Below are positions 16,628-26,286 of a stretch of DNA of 59,324 nucleotides, in pieces. Source of the stretch: CAZWBR01 sp964632305 (GTDB taxonomy: Bacteria; Bacteroidota; Bacteroidia; Bacteroidales; Prolixibacteraceae). Where the stretch lies: assembly GCA_964632305.1 (NCBI GenBank), contig CAZWBR010000024.1, positions 1 to 59,324 on the forward strand, in the 5' to 3' direction. Each line of letters starts with the position of its first letter. The stretch's first letter is position 1. The notes beneath the pieces were generated by a model that was not told the DNA's origin, ran no database searches, and saw only the letters and a list, made by a program, of their open reading frames with translations. A program made the position numbers and the translations under genes.

Positions 16628-17803
16628 ATGTATAAAATTCAAACCCTTAACAAGATTGACCAGGAAGGCCTTCAGGTATTCCCGCTTTCCAAGTATGAGA
16701 TTGCCAGTGAAATTCCAAATCCTGATGCAATTGTTCTTCGCAGCTTCAACATGCATGAAATGGAATTGCCCTCCTCGCTGAAAGCCATTGCACGTGCTGG
16801 CGCTGGCGTTAACAATATCCCGGTCGATAAATGCACCGACAAGGGTATCGTAGTATTCAACACTCCGGGGGCCAATGCCAATGCCGTTAAAGAGCTTGTG
16901 ATTGCCGGGTTGTTGCTCTCTTCGCGCGATATCGCCGGTGGAATTCAATGGGCAAAAACGTTGGCTGGTGAAGGCGATAAAGTTCCGTCGTTGGTTGAAA
17001 AAGGGAAAGCCAATTTTGGAGGAAATGAAATTAAAGGTAAAACCTTAGCCATCATTGGTCTTGGAGCTATCGGGGTATTAGTGGCCAATGCAGCTCGGGC
17101 TTTAGGAATGAAAGTAATCGGCTACGACCCTTATATTTCCGTCGATCACGCCTGGAAACTGGATCAAAGCATTGCCCGTGCCGAAGGAATCGAATCCTTA
17201 CTGGCACAAGCCGATTTCATCACCTTACAGGTTCCGCTGATGGATGCCACCCGTGGATTTATCAATAAAGAAAAACTGAGTATGATGAAAGACGGGGTCA
17301 AAATTCTCAACTTTGCCCGTGGCGAACTGGTCGTTAATCAGGATATCATCGAGGCGGTCGCCTCCGGAAAAGTGGGCAAATATGTTACCGACTTCCCCGA
17401 TGGATCACTGTTGAATATTCCCAATATTATTGCAATTCCTCACCTGGGCGCCTCAACCAACGAATCAGAAGTCAACTGCGCCATCATGGCGGCTGAGCAG
17501 ACCCGCGAATTCCTTGAAAACGGGAATATCCGCAATTCGGTCAATTTCCCGGCCGCAGAAATGGAACGGAATGATAGCGCCCGATTAATCGTTGCCAATC
17601 GCAACGTTCCAAACATGGTAGGACAAATTTCAACCATTCTGGCCCAGGAAAACATCAACATTGCCAACATGTTAAACCGGAATAAAAAAGATATCGCCTA
17701 TAATATTATCGATACAGACCATAAAGAAATTCCCGAGGAACTTCAAAAACGGCTCTGCGCAATTGAAGGCGTATTTATGGTAAGAGTCCTTCCGGGAAAA
17801 TAA
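16628..17803 (+). CDS. serA: D-3-phosphoglycerate dehydrogenase
   Basis: SerA oxidises 3-phosphoglycerate with NAD+ to 3-phosphohydroxypyruvate, the first step of serine synthesis. The 391-residue protein has the D-isomer 2-hydroxyacid dehydrogenase fold, with the nucleotide motif GLGAIG at 144-149, catalytic Arg231 (NFARGELV) and His272 (PHLGAST). A C-terminal ACT domain follows (about 320-391, VPNMVGQISTILAQENINIA), a likely serine-binding regulatory domain. Having the ACT domain distinguishes it from the shorter ~306-residue enzymes of some Bacteroides. The partner serC lies 11 kb away on the other strand. Confidence 0.94.
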   Translation: MYKIQTLNKIDQEGLQVFPLSKYEIASEIPNPDAIVLRSFNMHEMELPSSLKAIARAGAGVNNIPVDKCTDKGIVVFNTPGANANAVKELVIAGLLLSSRDIAGGIQWAKTLAGEGDKVPSLVEKGKANFGGNEIKGKTLAIIGLGAIGVLVANAARALGMKVIGYDPYISVDHAWKLDQSIARAEGIESLLAQADFITLQVPLMDATRGFINKEKLSMMKDGVKILNFARGELVVNQDIIEAVASGKVGKYVTDFPDGSLLNIPNIIAIPHLGASTNESEVNCAIMAAEQTREFLENGNIRNSVNFPAAEMERNDSARLIVANRNVPNMVGQISTILAQENINIANMLNRNKKDIAYNIIDTDHKEIPEELQKRLCAIEGVFMVRVLPGK

Positions 17804-17932
17804 ACTCGTCTGTCTAAAGGACATCCATATTGAACTGTTCGACAGAAAGCTGCTGCCGAACTTTTCTTTGAAAGAAAACTGATATTTTCCTTCAAAATAA
17901 TATTTTAATTACTGCTTATCAAAATAATAAAA

Positions 17933-19960
17933 ATGAGTAACACAATTGTAAACAAAGCCGCCGATAATATCCGAATTCTTGCGGCTTCCATGGTAGAAAA
18001 AGCCAATTCTGGCCACCCGGGTGGGGCCATGGGCGGCGCCGATTTCATCAATATTCTTTATACTGAATTTCTGAACTATGATCCAATGGACTTGGAATGG
18101 CCATTCCGTGACCGTTTTTTCCTCGATCCGGGTCATATGTCACCCATGCTCTATTCCGTTCTGGCATTATCAGGCAACTATACCCTCGATGACCTGAAAA
18201 ATTTCCGTCAATGGGGTTCTGTCACTCCTGGCCACCCCGAAGTGGATGTTGCTCGTGGTGTAGAAAACACTTCAGGTCCGCTGGGTCAAGGTCATACCAT
18301 GGCCGTAGGTGCAGCCATTGCCGAACGCTTCATGGTTGCCCGTTTTGGCGAATGGATGGCTCATAAAACCTATACCTTCATCTCCGACGGTGGTGTTCAG
18401 GAAGAGATCTCTCAAGGTGCCGGTCGTCTTGCCGGATATCTTGGTCTGAATAACCTGATCATGTTCTACGATTCTAACGATATCCAGCTCTCCACTGGAA
18501 CCGGAGCTGTAACGATTGAAGATACCGCGAAGAAATATGAAGCCTGGGGCTGGAACGTCATGACCATCGCTGGGAACGATGCCGAGGCCATTCGCGCAGC
18601 TCTAAAAGCAGCTCAGAAAGAAGAAAAACGTCCTACCCTGATCATTGGTAAAACCATTATGGGTAAAGGCGCTATTAAAGAAGATGGTTCCAACTTCGAA
18701 CGTCAGTGTTCAACTCATGGTCAGCCTCTGACTCATGCCGGAGCTTCATTCAAAAAGACCATTGCCCAATTGGGTGGTAACCCCGAAGAACCATTCCAGA
18801 TCTTCCCTGAAGTGGCTGATCTTTATGCCAAACGTCGCGAAGCACTGATCGAATGGGCAAATGCCAAAAACGAAGAAGAAGATGCCTGGGCTGAAGCTAA
18901 TCCTGAATTAGCCGCCAAACTGGATAAATTCCTTTCAGGCGAAGCCCCTGATTTTGATTATACCAAAATTGCACAAAAAGCCAACTCGGCTACCCGTAAT
19001 GCTTCAGCTACTGTTCTGGCAGCTTTCGCGAAAGATGTTGAAAACATGATCGTCTCCTCGGCTGACCTTTCCAACTCGGATAAAACCGACGGATTCCTCA
19101 ACAACAGCAAAGCCTTCACCACCGGAGATTTCTCCGGAGCCTTCCTTCAGGCCGGCGTTTGTGAGCTGACAATGGCCGCCATCATGAATGGTATCGCCCT
19201 TCACGGCGGAATTATTCCGGTTTGCGGCACCTTCTTCGTCTTCTCCGATTACATGAAACCTGCCGTTCGTATGGCTGCCCTGATGGAACTTCCCGTCAAG
19301 TATGTCTGGACTCACGATGCTTTCCGCGTAGGCGAAGACGGTCCTACTCACCAGCCGGTTGAGCAGGAAGCTCAGATCCGCCTGATGGAACAGATGAAAA
19401 ACCACCACGGTGACAATTCAGTTCTGGTCCTTCGTCCCGGTGATGCACAGGAAACAACTGTAGCCTGGAAACTGGCCCTTGAAAATACCAGTACACCCAC
19501 TGCATTGATCCTTTCGCGCCAGAATATCAAAGACCTTCCTTCCAAATCTTCCCGTTATGAAGAGGCTTTGCAGGCAGCAAAAGGAGCTTACACCGTTGAA
19601 GAATGTGAAAAACCTAACGTGATCCTGGTTGCTTCAGGTTCTGAAGTAGCTTCACTGGTCGAAGGGGCAGCCCTTCTGCGCGAACGCGATGGATTAGCCG
19701 TTCGCGTTGTTTCGGCTCCTTCCGAAGGACTTTTCCGCACACAGGATAAAGCTTACCAAAACAGCGTCTTGACCCCTGGAATCCCGAAATTCGGGTTAAC
19801 CGCCGGTTTGCCTGTCACCCTTCGCGGATTGGTAGGCGACGATGGCGCTGTTTGGGGATTAAGCTCTTTTGGCTTCTCCGCTCCTTACAACGTTCTCGAC
19901 GAACAACTGGGCTTTACCGCTGAAAATGTTTACAAACAGGTAAAACTGTTACTGGCATAA
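17933..19960 (+). CDS. tkt: Transketolase
   Basis: Transketolase moves two-carbon ketol units between sugar phosphates in the pentose phosphate pathway, using thiamine diphosphate. The 675-residue protein contains the N-terminal TPP domain (KANSGHPGGAMGGADF near the start, TFISDGGVQEEIS at about 150), the pyrimidine-binding domain (THDAFRVGEDGPTHQPVEQ at about 460) and the C-terminal domain. The TPP motif reads SDGG where most have GDG, a mild variation. Full length for the bacterial single-chain form. It has its own terminator and is 129 bp from serA, so cotranscription is possible. Confidence 0.96.
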   Translation: MSNTIVNKAADNIRILAASMVEKANSGHPGGAMGGADFINILYTEFLNYDPMDLEWPFRDRFFLDPGHMSPMLYSVLALSGNYTLDDLKNFRQWGSVTPGHPEVDVARGVENTSGPLGQGHTMAVGAAIAERFMVARFGEWMAHKTYTFISDGGVQEEISQGAGRLAGYLGLNNLIMFYDSNDIQLSTGTGAVTIEDTAKKYEAWGWNVMTIAGNDAEAIRAALKAAQKEEKRPTLIIGKTIMGKGAIKEDGSNFERQCSTHGQPLTHAGASFKKTIAQLGGNPEEPFQIFPEVADLYAKRREALIEWANAKNEEEDAWAEANPELAAKLDKFLSGEAPDFDYTKIAQKANSATRNASATVLAAFAKDVENMIVSSADLSNSDKTDGFLNNSKAFTTGDFSGAFLQAGVCELTMAAIMNGIALHGGIIPVCGTFFVFSDYMKPAVRMAALMELPVKYVWTHDAFRVGEDGPTHQPVEQEAQIRLMEQMKNHHGDNSVLVLRPGDAQETTVAWKLALENTSTPTALILSRQNIKDLPSKSSRYEEALQAAKGAYTVEECEKPNVILVASGSEVASLVEGAALLRERDGLAVRVVSAPSEGLFRTQDKAYQNSVLTPGIPKFGLTAGLPVTLRGLVGDDGAVWGLSSFGFSAPYNVLDEQLGFTAENVYKQVKLLLA

Positions 19961-19981
19961 TAGCATTTGTATCTCAATAGG

Positions 19982-20017
19982 AAAGGCTGCTCCGAACAGG
20001 GGCAGCCTTTTATTTTT
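19982..20017 (+). terminator. Terminator after transketolase
   Basis: AAAGGCTGC (19982-19990) pairs perfectly with GCAGCCTTT (20002-20010) around an 11 nt loop, followed by TATTTTTG. It sits between the convergent tkt and rlmF genes. Confidence 0.85.
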
Positions 20018-20034
20018 GTAAAACAGGTTTGTAA

Positions 20035-21048
20035 TTATCCACGAAGAGTATTAACTTCTTTCCACCGGGCGTTCACCCATTTTTGTTGTTGTTCAGGGTG
20101 ATGATAGGTCCATGCCACCAATCGGCTGATCTTACTCCCCTGCCCCATCCCAATCGTCCTTACCTCAGCCGCCGCCACTTCCTTCAATGCCGCGTAAACA
20201 CCTGGAAGATTTTCCGATTTGGAAATCAGGGTCGTAAACCACAGAATCGTGAAAGCATATTTCCTGCTTTGAAAAATCATATCACGCACGAAACGGGCCT
20301 CCCCGCCCGGAGTCCACAATTCATTGTTCCGGCCCCCGAAATTGAGGTCAACTTTAGTTATTTTCCGCTGCTTCAGATTCGAGAGCTTACGGATCGTCCC
20401 GCTTTCGGCTTCCGTCCGCGAGGCATGAAACGGCGGGTTACAAATAGTCAGATCGAAATGCTCGTCCGGACGGATGATCCCGTTAAAGATATCTTTGGGT
20501 TGTTGCTGTAATCTTAACTCAATATTTCCAATTAACTGAGGATTGGATTGAATGATCTTCCCGGCCGATTCAAGGGCTGCCTGGTCAATATCCGCCCCGA
20601 CAAAGCTCCATCCATATTCCCGGTTCCCCAGAATGGGATATATACAATTAGCTCCTACCCCAATATCGAGACATTTAATTTTATTGCCTATCGGGATTTC
20701 ACCATTGTTGCAACTACCCAATAAATCTGCGCAATAATGAATATAGTCCGCCCTTCCGGGGATCGGCGGACAGAGATAACCTTCCGGGATATCCCACGAT
20801 CCGATTCCGTAGAAATGTTTCAGCAACGCTTTGTTCAGCATCTTCACCGCTTCGGGATCGAAAAAATCGACCGACTCGTCGCCGTAATCGTTCGGGCGAA
20901 CATAAGGTTTCAACTCAGGACAGCTGTCCATCAGTTGCCCAAAATCGTAACGCCCGCGATGCTTGTTTCGCGGATGCAACTGTAACTTTTCTTTCGGATG
21001 TTCTTTTTTTTGACGAAGCATAGCCATCTGGTCCGATCTGTTATTCAT
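20035..21048 (-). CDS. rlmF: 23S rRNA (adenine(1618)-N(6))-methyltransferase
   Basis: RlmF methylates N6 of A1618 in 23S rRNA. The 337-residue protein starts with a basic leader and LHPRNKHRGRYDF, the conserved family opening. The SAM site is CLDIGVGANCIYPI, and the catalytic NPPF motif for N6-adenine methylation is seen in LTICNPPFHASR. Length is usual. It converges on tkt across a terminator. No other gene shares its transcript; upstream is the degenerate region at 21.1-21.8 kb. Confidence 0.93.
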   Translation of the reverse strand: MNNRSDQMAMLRQKKEHPKEKLQLHPRNKHRGRYDFGQLMDSCPELKPYVRPNDYGDESVDFFDPEAVKMLNKALLKHFYGIGSWDIPEGYLCPPIPGRADYIHYCADLLGSCNNGEIPIGNKIKCLDIGVGANCIYPILGNREYGWSFVGADIDQAALESAGKIIQSNPQLIGNIELRLQQQPKDIFNGIIRPDEHFDLTICNPPFHASRTEAESGTIRKLSNLKQRKITKVDLNFGGRNNELWTPGGEARFVRDMIFQSRKYAFTILWFTTLISKSENLPGVYAALKEVAAAEVRTIGMGQGSKISRLVAWTYHHPEQQQKWVNARWKEVNTLRG

Positions 21049-21790
21049 TTTCAGGCAACTGGAATTCTCCGTTTACCTGCCCAAATATACCTTCTTTCTT
21101 TGATGCTTTTACAAATTCATCACTTCGATTGGAAGGGGTTATTCCGAGGGACCGCCCCCGGATATTCTGTACTCTTTCTGTACTTATTCTGTACTGTTTC
21201 TGTACTCTAACAGGACACAAACACCATAGAAATAATACTGAATATCTATGGAATGTAGGACGGGAAATACAGCCAACCGGAAAGGACCCAACGTTAAAGC
21301 CTCTTGCCAGGCAGCTGTCCTTGCCAATTCCGATAGTGAACTCACCCGACTGAAATAGGAGAAAGAATTTGTTCAGAACTGGCAGACCGGCCTGCCCGAC
21401 ACGATGAAAAAAAAACAGGACAAAGAAACCCGCGCTTAATTAACCGGGGGTTACGGGCAAGGCTGCTTTAGCCATCATCGGCTAAAGAAAGATATCACGC
21501 AGAAAAGGAAAGGCGATCGCGACAAATTGATGGAAGCCTACAAGGAAAACGTTGAAGTTTGGGAGGAGGCGATACTATTCATATCCGTTATGGCGAAGTC
21601 ACACCCGTTTGTTATTGTCCGGCAGTGCGTTACCACGAACCTAAACCCAACGACATGCATTGAGAATGTACAAAGGCCTCACACCAATCAATATTCGAAA
21701 CAGCACCGGGCCGGCCTTTCAGGATCGATATCCCCGAAACGGTGCGGCGCGGAGACATGACCTGTCATTTTTTAGTACACCTTTAGCCAA
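21049..21790. other. Intergenic region containing a decayed coding stretch
   Basis: This is 742 bp between two leftward genes with no intact gene. The part from about 21270 to 21770 has coding-like composition broken by stops and frameshifts (described as a separate pseudogene entry). The first 200 bp has tandem-like TTCTGTACT repeats (about 21165-21210: three units of TCTGTACT in TTC-TGTACTC spacing). Confidence 0.4.
21260..21770 (+). pseudogene. Degenerate coding remnant, origin unknown
   Basis: One frame reads NRKGPNVKASCQAAV and LANSDSELTRLK, then an in-frame stop, then EKEFVQNWQTGLPDTMKKKQ, then another stop. Further on, a different frame reads GDRDKLMEAYKENVEVWEE, and another reads GDTIHIRYGEVTPVCYCPAV followed by RYHEPKPNDMH and a stop. 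Such protein-like segments spread over several frames suggest an old gene with frameshifts and nonsense mutations. The Glu/Lys-rich helical part loosely recalls the linker of DUF3987-type mobile-element proteins, but that is a guess. It could also be chance. Confidence 0.35.
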
Positions 21791-23707
21791 CTACTTGTCG
21801 GGCAACATGCGGTTATCCACCATACGATTGTTATGTTGCTGGATGACCGCTTTTATTTTGCGTTCCATTCGTGATTGGACAGAGTCGTTCTTCCCAACCA
21901 AATTATTCCGGAGCATCGGATCGTTCTCCCGGTCGTAAAGGGCTGTCGTCTTGATTTCGTTATGCTGAATGACCCAATTGTCCCAGATCATCTGAAATAC
22001 GTTTCCGGGATAATTCACCGCAAAATGATCGGCCCGGTCATCGAAAAGATCATTTCCAAAGGCGAAATAGGGTTGGTCATAGCCGAGGTAATTGAGGATG
22101 GTGGGCATCACATCGATCTGTTGTGCCACGCGATAATCGACCCTGGCGGGAAGCTGCTGCCCGGGGGTATAAAAGATCAGCGGCACCCCGAAAGAACCCA
22201 GGGATGTCTTATACTCCTCGTGAAAACGCCCGCTGATATGATCGCCGGTGATCACAAAGATGGTATTATTGAACCAAGGTTGAGCCGAGGCTTCTTTGAA
22301 AAATTTCCGCAACGAATAATCGGCATAGTTCAGGCTCTTGAAGATGGGCATTTGCCCCTCCTTGAATTGTCCGGCCAGCTCTTTAGGCAACTTAAAAGGG
22401 TGATGGGAAGAAACCGTAAATACGGTTGAAAGGAATGGTTGCTGAAGCTTGGAACACTCTTTCGCGAAGAATGGGAGGAACAGGTGGTCCCAGATTCCCC
22501 AAACGCCGTCGTAATCATCATCATTGCCATACTCGTTCATTCCCACATATTTATCGATGCCTGCCACCACGGTAAAGGCATTTAAACCCAGCGATCCGTT
22601 CGGTGCGCTGTGGGCAAACATCGTCTCGTATCCCTTGGTGGAAAGACAGGACGCCAGGCTGTTGATCGAATTATTGGCATAAAACGACTGGGTGTACGAT
22701 TCCTGCAAAGAAGGAATACTGGCTAAAACAGAAGGACTGGCTTCAATGGATATTTTACTGTTGGCGAACGAGTTCATATAGACCAGCGCATGTTGGGCCA
22801 GGGAATCAAGAAACGGCGTAAAGCCGGTGTAGGTCCCGTTTTCAAGATCCTTGTTATAAAAACCGACCGCCTCCTTGCACAGGCTCTCGACAATGATCAC
22901 GACCACATTCATCTTACGCACTTCCCTGACAGAATCGGGCCGATGAACAGGTGAATAGATCGATTGAAGCTCTTCTTCCGGGAAATAATCCCGCTTTTTA
23001 TAGACCGGTTTGCTCGAAGTGCGCAACATACAGAAAGGAGTGTTCTGAACGATGGCCACATCATTCGGATGAGCTGTATATTGACCGGCATCGCTCGGGA
23101 CCAGCGGGAAATCCTGTTTGGGAGGAACGCCGCTTCGAAGCCCGATCACGGTTAAAACCGATACAACGACTAAAACTAAGCTATTCAAACCGTAGTATTT
23201 CAGGCCCGACCACCTGGGCTCTTCCACCCTGACTTTCTTCGACAGCCAAACCATTACCGCGACCAGGGCCATCCATATAAAGAAAATATAATAGTAGTCG
23301 AAAAAGAAATGTTTGGCCAACTGCGAATAATTCTCTTCATTCTTGAATTCATCAAATACGATTACTGTGGTGCGTCGTTGGGTGAAACGGTAATAAATGA
23401 TATCGATACAGTTCAGGGCCAGACCAACGGCATTGGTTGCCCAGAAGAGATAATTGAGCCATTTTTGATAGAACTGTGTATGACGAAACCTAAAAGGGAT
23501 TAACTGGAAAAGGATGAACAGCAGGTTAATATAAAGCACTGCGCTGAGGTCGAACCTCAGCCCGCCCATCATCATGATCATAAACAAATTGACATTCACT
23601 CCCGGGAAAAGCCCCATATTGAACAGGTAAAACAGAATCCTGCAGGCAGAATAGAGGAACATGACAACGGAGAGTTTATAAGCCAATATACCGATAGGTG
23701 AACGCAT
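21791..23707 (-). CDS. LTA synthase family protein (membrane sulfatase/alkaline phosphatase fold)
   Basis: This is a 638-residue protein with about five N-terminal membrane segments (to about residue 190) and a large C-terminal alkaline phosphatase-superfamily domain. This domain starts near NVVVIIVESLCKE (metal ligand Glu), continues with NSKISIEASPSVLASIPSL (candidate nucleophile Ser in place of the Thr of Gram-positive LtaS) and contains ITGDHISGR and GSFGVPLIFYTPG. Gram-positive homologues polymerise glycerol phosphate. Gram-negative members are thought to move phosphoglycerol or phosphoethanolamine groups onto lipids or glycans in the periplasm. Substrate is unknown here. It has its own well-formed leftward promoter. 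Confidence 0.88.
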   Translation of the reverse strand: MRSPIGILAYKLSVVMFLYSACRILFYLFNMGLFPGVNVNLFMIMMMGGLRFDLSAVLYINLLFILFQLIPFRFRHTQFYQKWLNYLFWATNAVGLALNCIDIIYYRFTQRRTTVIVFDEFKNEENYSQLAKHFFFDYYYIFFIWMALVAVMVWLSKKVRVEEPRWSGLKYYGLNSLVLVVVSVLTVIGLRSGVPPKQDFPLVPSDAGQYTAHPNDVAIVQNTPFCMLRTSSKPVYKKRDYFPEEELQSIYSPVHRPDSVREVRKMNVVVIIVESLCKEAVGFYNKDLENGTYTGFTPFLDSLAQHALVYMNSFANSKISIEASPSVLASIPSLQESYTQSFYANNSINSLASCLSTKGYETMFAHSAPNGSLGLNAFTVVAGIDKYVGMNEYGNDDDYDGVWGIWDHLFLPFFAKECSKLQQPFLSTVFTVSSHHPFKLPKELAGQFKEGQMPIFKSLNYADYSLRKFFKEASAQPWFNNTIFVITGDHISGRFHEEYKTSLGSFGVPLIFYTPGQQLPARVDYRVAQQIDVMPTILNYLGYDQPYFAFGNDLFDDRADHFAVNYPGNVFQMIWDNWVIQHNEIKTTALYDRENDPMLRNNLVGKNDSVQSRMERKIKAVIQQHNNRMVDNRMLPDK

Positions 23708-23746
23708 CCTTTAGAAATGATTTATAAGATTAATCACAATTGCCGG

Positions 23747-23777
23747 CAAATGTAACAATAATGTAATAGGCATTCAA
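23747..23777 (-). promoter_or_regulatory. Putative promoter of the LTA synthase-like gene
   Basis: Read leftward, TTG (23775-23777) is separated by 20 bp from a perfect TACATTTG (23747-23754). The start codon is 40 bp further on. Confidence 0.55.
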
Positions 23778-23910
23778 TAAATCAATGTTATTGCCCGGAT
23801 ATGGCAATAACTTTTGGTGAAAAATTTACCTGATTCGTGCGACCAGGTACGGGAACCCTGTAATTTCATTAATTTAGATCAGACTAATTCAATATCATGA
23901 ATCTTTGGTT

Positions 23911-24507
23911 ATGATCAAATTTGAAAGACTTTTTATCGGAGTTGTGCTGGGAAGCATCAGCCCAATCCTTCTTTTTATCACCGGATGGTGGACAACTTAC
24001 AAAAATCCGTTAACCGTATATTTTGCACTGACAGGATTGCTTATAGGACTAATAATCGATCTGTTCTTTCTTAAAAGATGGATTCCCAAAGCCTACGATT
24101 TACCGAAATGGCTACTTGTAGGAATTTTTCTGTTCTACTCGGTGGGCCTCTACGGATTCTTCATGGGATTCCCGGTTTTCAACCTGTTCATGGGATTCAT
24201 TGCCGGTTATTATTACGGGAATAGAATGCACCGCGACAAAACAGCTCCGAGCCAAAGCCAGTCGTTAATCCGGCAGGTTTCGTTTTTTACGGCTTTGGTC
24301 ATGACCTTTTTCTGCATTTCAACTGCATTTCTGGCCCTTAGAGAAAGTTCGATCAACTCTGAAGTTCAACACATGCTTGGCTTACCTTTCGAGGTTACCG
24401 ATCCGATGATTTGGGGAATAGTTCTTTTCGGCGGGTTAGGTCTGATCGGATTGCAATACTATTTGACCCAAAAGGTAATGATCTATACCCTTAACCATCA
24501 TCGGTAA
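23911..24507 (+). CDS. Integral membrane protein of unknown function
   Basis: This is a 198-residue hydrophobic protein with about five or six membrane segments (for example about 10-25, 34-50, 68-90, 118-140 and 165-182). No motif I recognise is present. ATG at 23911 is preferred over the TTG two codons earlier. It is isolated: a divergent LTA synthase-like gene lies upstream and a small secreted protein gene follows after 157 bp. Candidate roles in transport or envelope biology would be speculation. Confidence 0.65.
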   Translation: MIKFERLFIGVVLGSISPILLFITGWWTTYKNPLTVYFALTGLLIGLIIDLFFLKRWIPKAYDLPKWLLVGIFLFYSVGLYGFFMGFPVFNLFMGFIAGYYYGNRMHRDKTAPSQSQSLIRQVSFFTALVMTFFCISTAFLALRESSINSEVQHMLGLPFEVTDPMIWGIVLFGGLGLIGLQYYLTQKVMIYTLNHHR

Positions 24508-24664
24508 ATGATGATACCGGGTTATTCATCGATAAAAAACTCAATTCTGTCGGTATTTAATCTCAAAATCTCGATTATTGTTGTGGATTACTAATTCTTA
24601 TCATTAAATTCGACCCTTATAATTTTAAAAAATCATTCAGTTATTAACTTAAAATTCGAACAAG

Positions 24665-25024
24665 ATGAAAAAATTGTTTTTATCAGTGTTAGTTGTTGTT
24701 ATGGCAGTATTTATTTGTAGTGCCGCCGAAATCGACGGTAAATGGAAAGCCAAAATGGAAGGTCCTGATGGAGGCGGAATGGAACTCGTTTTCAAATTTA
24801 AAGCTGAAGGACAAAAACTTACCGGGGCGATCGAATCTCCAATGGGTGAAATGCCTATCTCTAACGGGAAAATTGAAGGCAACAATTTCTCTTTCGACAT
24901 TGAATTTGACGGGAATGCAATGCCCCACTCCGGGAAAATTGAAGGTGGCCAGATTAAATTAAAAATGGGCAACGGTGATGGTCCTATGGGAGGGGAAATG
25001 ACCCTGACTAAGGTTACTGAATAA
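24665..25024 (+). CDS. Small secreted protein with a lipocalin-like strand pattern
   Basis: This is a 119-residue protein with a clear signal peptide (MKKLFLSVLVVVMAVFICSA). The mature part starts with EIDGKWKAKMEG and consists of repeating strand pairs such as GKIEGNNFSFDIEF and GKIEGGQIKLKMG, rich in Gly and Met. Similar short proteins are common in Bacteroidota periplasms and are usually called hypothetical. A near-consensus TAATTTTA box precedes it and a terminator follows, so it forms its own transcript. Function is unknown; a beta-sheet binding protein is likely. Confidence 0.72.
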   Translation: MKKLFLSVLVVVMAVFICSAAEIDGKWKAKMEGPDGGGMELVFKFKAEGQKLTGAIESPMGEMPISNGKIEGNNFSFDIEFDGNAMPHSGKIEGGQIKLKMGNGDGPMGGEMTLTKVTE

Positions 25025-25068
25025 ATCACGGTAATTTAAAGGGTTATTTGACCTTAAAATAAACCTGA

Positions 25069-25103
25069 GGGTATAAAAGCAATGCTTTTGTACCCTTTGT
25101 TTT
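25069..25103 (+). terminator. Terminator after the small secreted protein gene
   Basis: GGGTA (25069-25073) pairs with TACCC (25091-25095), with an inner AAAAGC/GCTTTT stem, followed by TTTGTTTTT. Confidence 0.75.
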
Positions 25104-25324
25104 TCCTGTACTATCCCTATGCTTTTGTTCAATTATGTTTCTCCCTGCAAGGGATAATTATCGAACATTTTTAATACAAAATGTTCCGAAACTATAGTTT
25201 CAGGTCTTTGGCACGGTCTTTTTATCAAACCGATAGAATGGCTTACCTCCCGAATTCTGCAGTAACATTACCATTGTCATATTAAAGATTATTCACAAAG
25301 AGGGAACCTGAAATCCCTTTCTTT
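25104..25324. other. Intergenic region upstream of uppP
   Basis: This AT-rich stretch holds no supported gene on either strand. It lies between the terminator of the secreted-protein gene and the uppP promoter. Confidence 0.4.
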
Positions 25325-25355
25325 TTTGAAGTTCCCGATCGTTTATATACCTTTG
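25325..25355 (+). promoter_or_regulatory. Promoter of uppP (best match in the window)
   Basis: TTTG (25325-25328) is followed by 19 bp and a perfect TACCTTTG (25348-25355), matching both Bacteroidota promoter elements. The start codon lies 77 bp downstream. Confidence 0.65.
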
Positions 25356-25432
25356 GGCCTTCTTATTGTAAAGCGCCAATTCGGCTCAATACAGACCGAA
25401 AAACCTTTTTACCAATTATTTGAATCTGCCAC

Positions 25433-26212
25433 ATGACCATTTTTGATGCCGTTATCATCGCGATAGTTGAAGGATTGACCGAATTCCTTCCCGTTTCTTC
25501 TACCGGACATATGATCATCACCGAAGCCCTTCTGGGGTTAAATATTGACGAGTTTACCAAGGCTTTTACAGTGAATATCCAGTTTGGGGCAATCCTTTCG
25601 GTTGTTGTTCTTTACTGGCGACGGTTCCTACAAAGCTGGTCTTTCTACCAGAAACTCTTTGTCGCTTTTCTTCCGGCAGCCGTGATCGGATTCCTGGCCG
25701 GTGATTTTATCGACAGCCTGCTCGAGAATGTAATGGTGGTAGCGGTCATGCTGCTAATCGGGGGAGTATTATTATTGTTCGTCGACAAATGGTTTCACAA
25801 CGAAAATAATTCTCAGGAAGTTACCTATCCTAAAGCGCTAAAAATCGGCCTTTGGCAATGTATTGCCATGATTCCCGGAGTATCGCGTTCGGCAGCGACC
25901 ATCATTGGCGGGATGCAGCAAAAACTGAGCAGGACCAATGCCGCCGAGTTTTCCTTCTTCCTCGCCGTCCCTACTATGGCTGCCGCTTCAGCCTATAAAC
26001 TACTGAAAGATTACAAGCATATCAATGCCGACAACATCGACATCCTGATCATCGGTAACATCATCGCCTTTATAGTGGCCATGATTGCCATCAAAACCTT
26101 TATCACCTTCCTGCAAAAGCACGGATTCAAAGTTTTTGGCTGGTACCGCATCGTGATAGGACTAATTTTAATCACCTTATTATTGATGGGGATCGACCTG
26201 AAGGTGATTTAG
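25433..26212 (+). CDS. uppP: Undecaprenyl-diphosphate phosphatase
   Basis: UppP (BacA) dephosphorylates undecaprenyl pyrophosphate in the inner membrane and so recycles the lipid carrier for peptidoglycan and surface glycans. It also gives bacitracin resistance. The 259-residue protein has about eight membrane segments. Both conserved active-site regions are present: EGLTEFLPVSSTGHMI at about 14-29 and PGVSRSAATIIGG at about 147-159. Length is typical. It is followed 74 bp later by a DedA-family gene on the same strand, a plausible functional pair since DedA proteins have been linked to lipid-carrier recycling. Confidence 0.96.
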   Translation: MTIFDAVIIAIVEGLTEFLPVSSTGHMIITEALLGLNIDEFTKAFTVNIQFGAILSVVVLYWRRFLQSWSFYQKLFVAFLPAAVIGFLAGDFIDSLLENVMVVAVMLLIGGVLLLFVDKWFHNENNSQEVTYPKALKIGLWQCIAMIPGVSRSAATIIGGMQQKLSRTNAAEFSFFLAVPTMAAASAYKLLKDYKHINADNIDILIIGNIIAFIVAMIAIKTFITFLQKHGFKVFGWYRIVIGLILITLLLMGIDLKVI

Positions 26213-26286
26213 GTCTGACCAACAACAATTTTTCTCCCTCTCTCCGGATAAAACTCCTGTTTCTTAGCCAAAATTCGGTTAAATTT

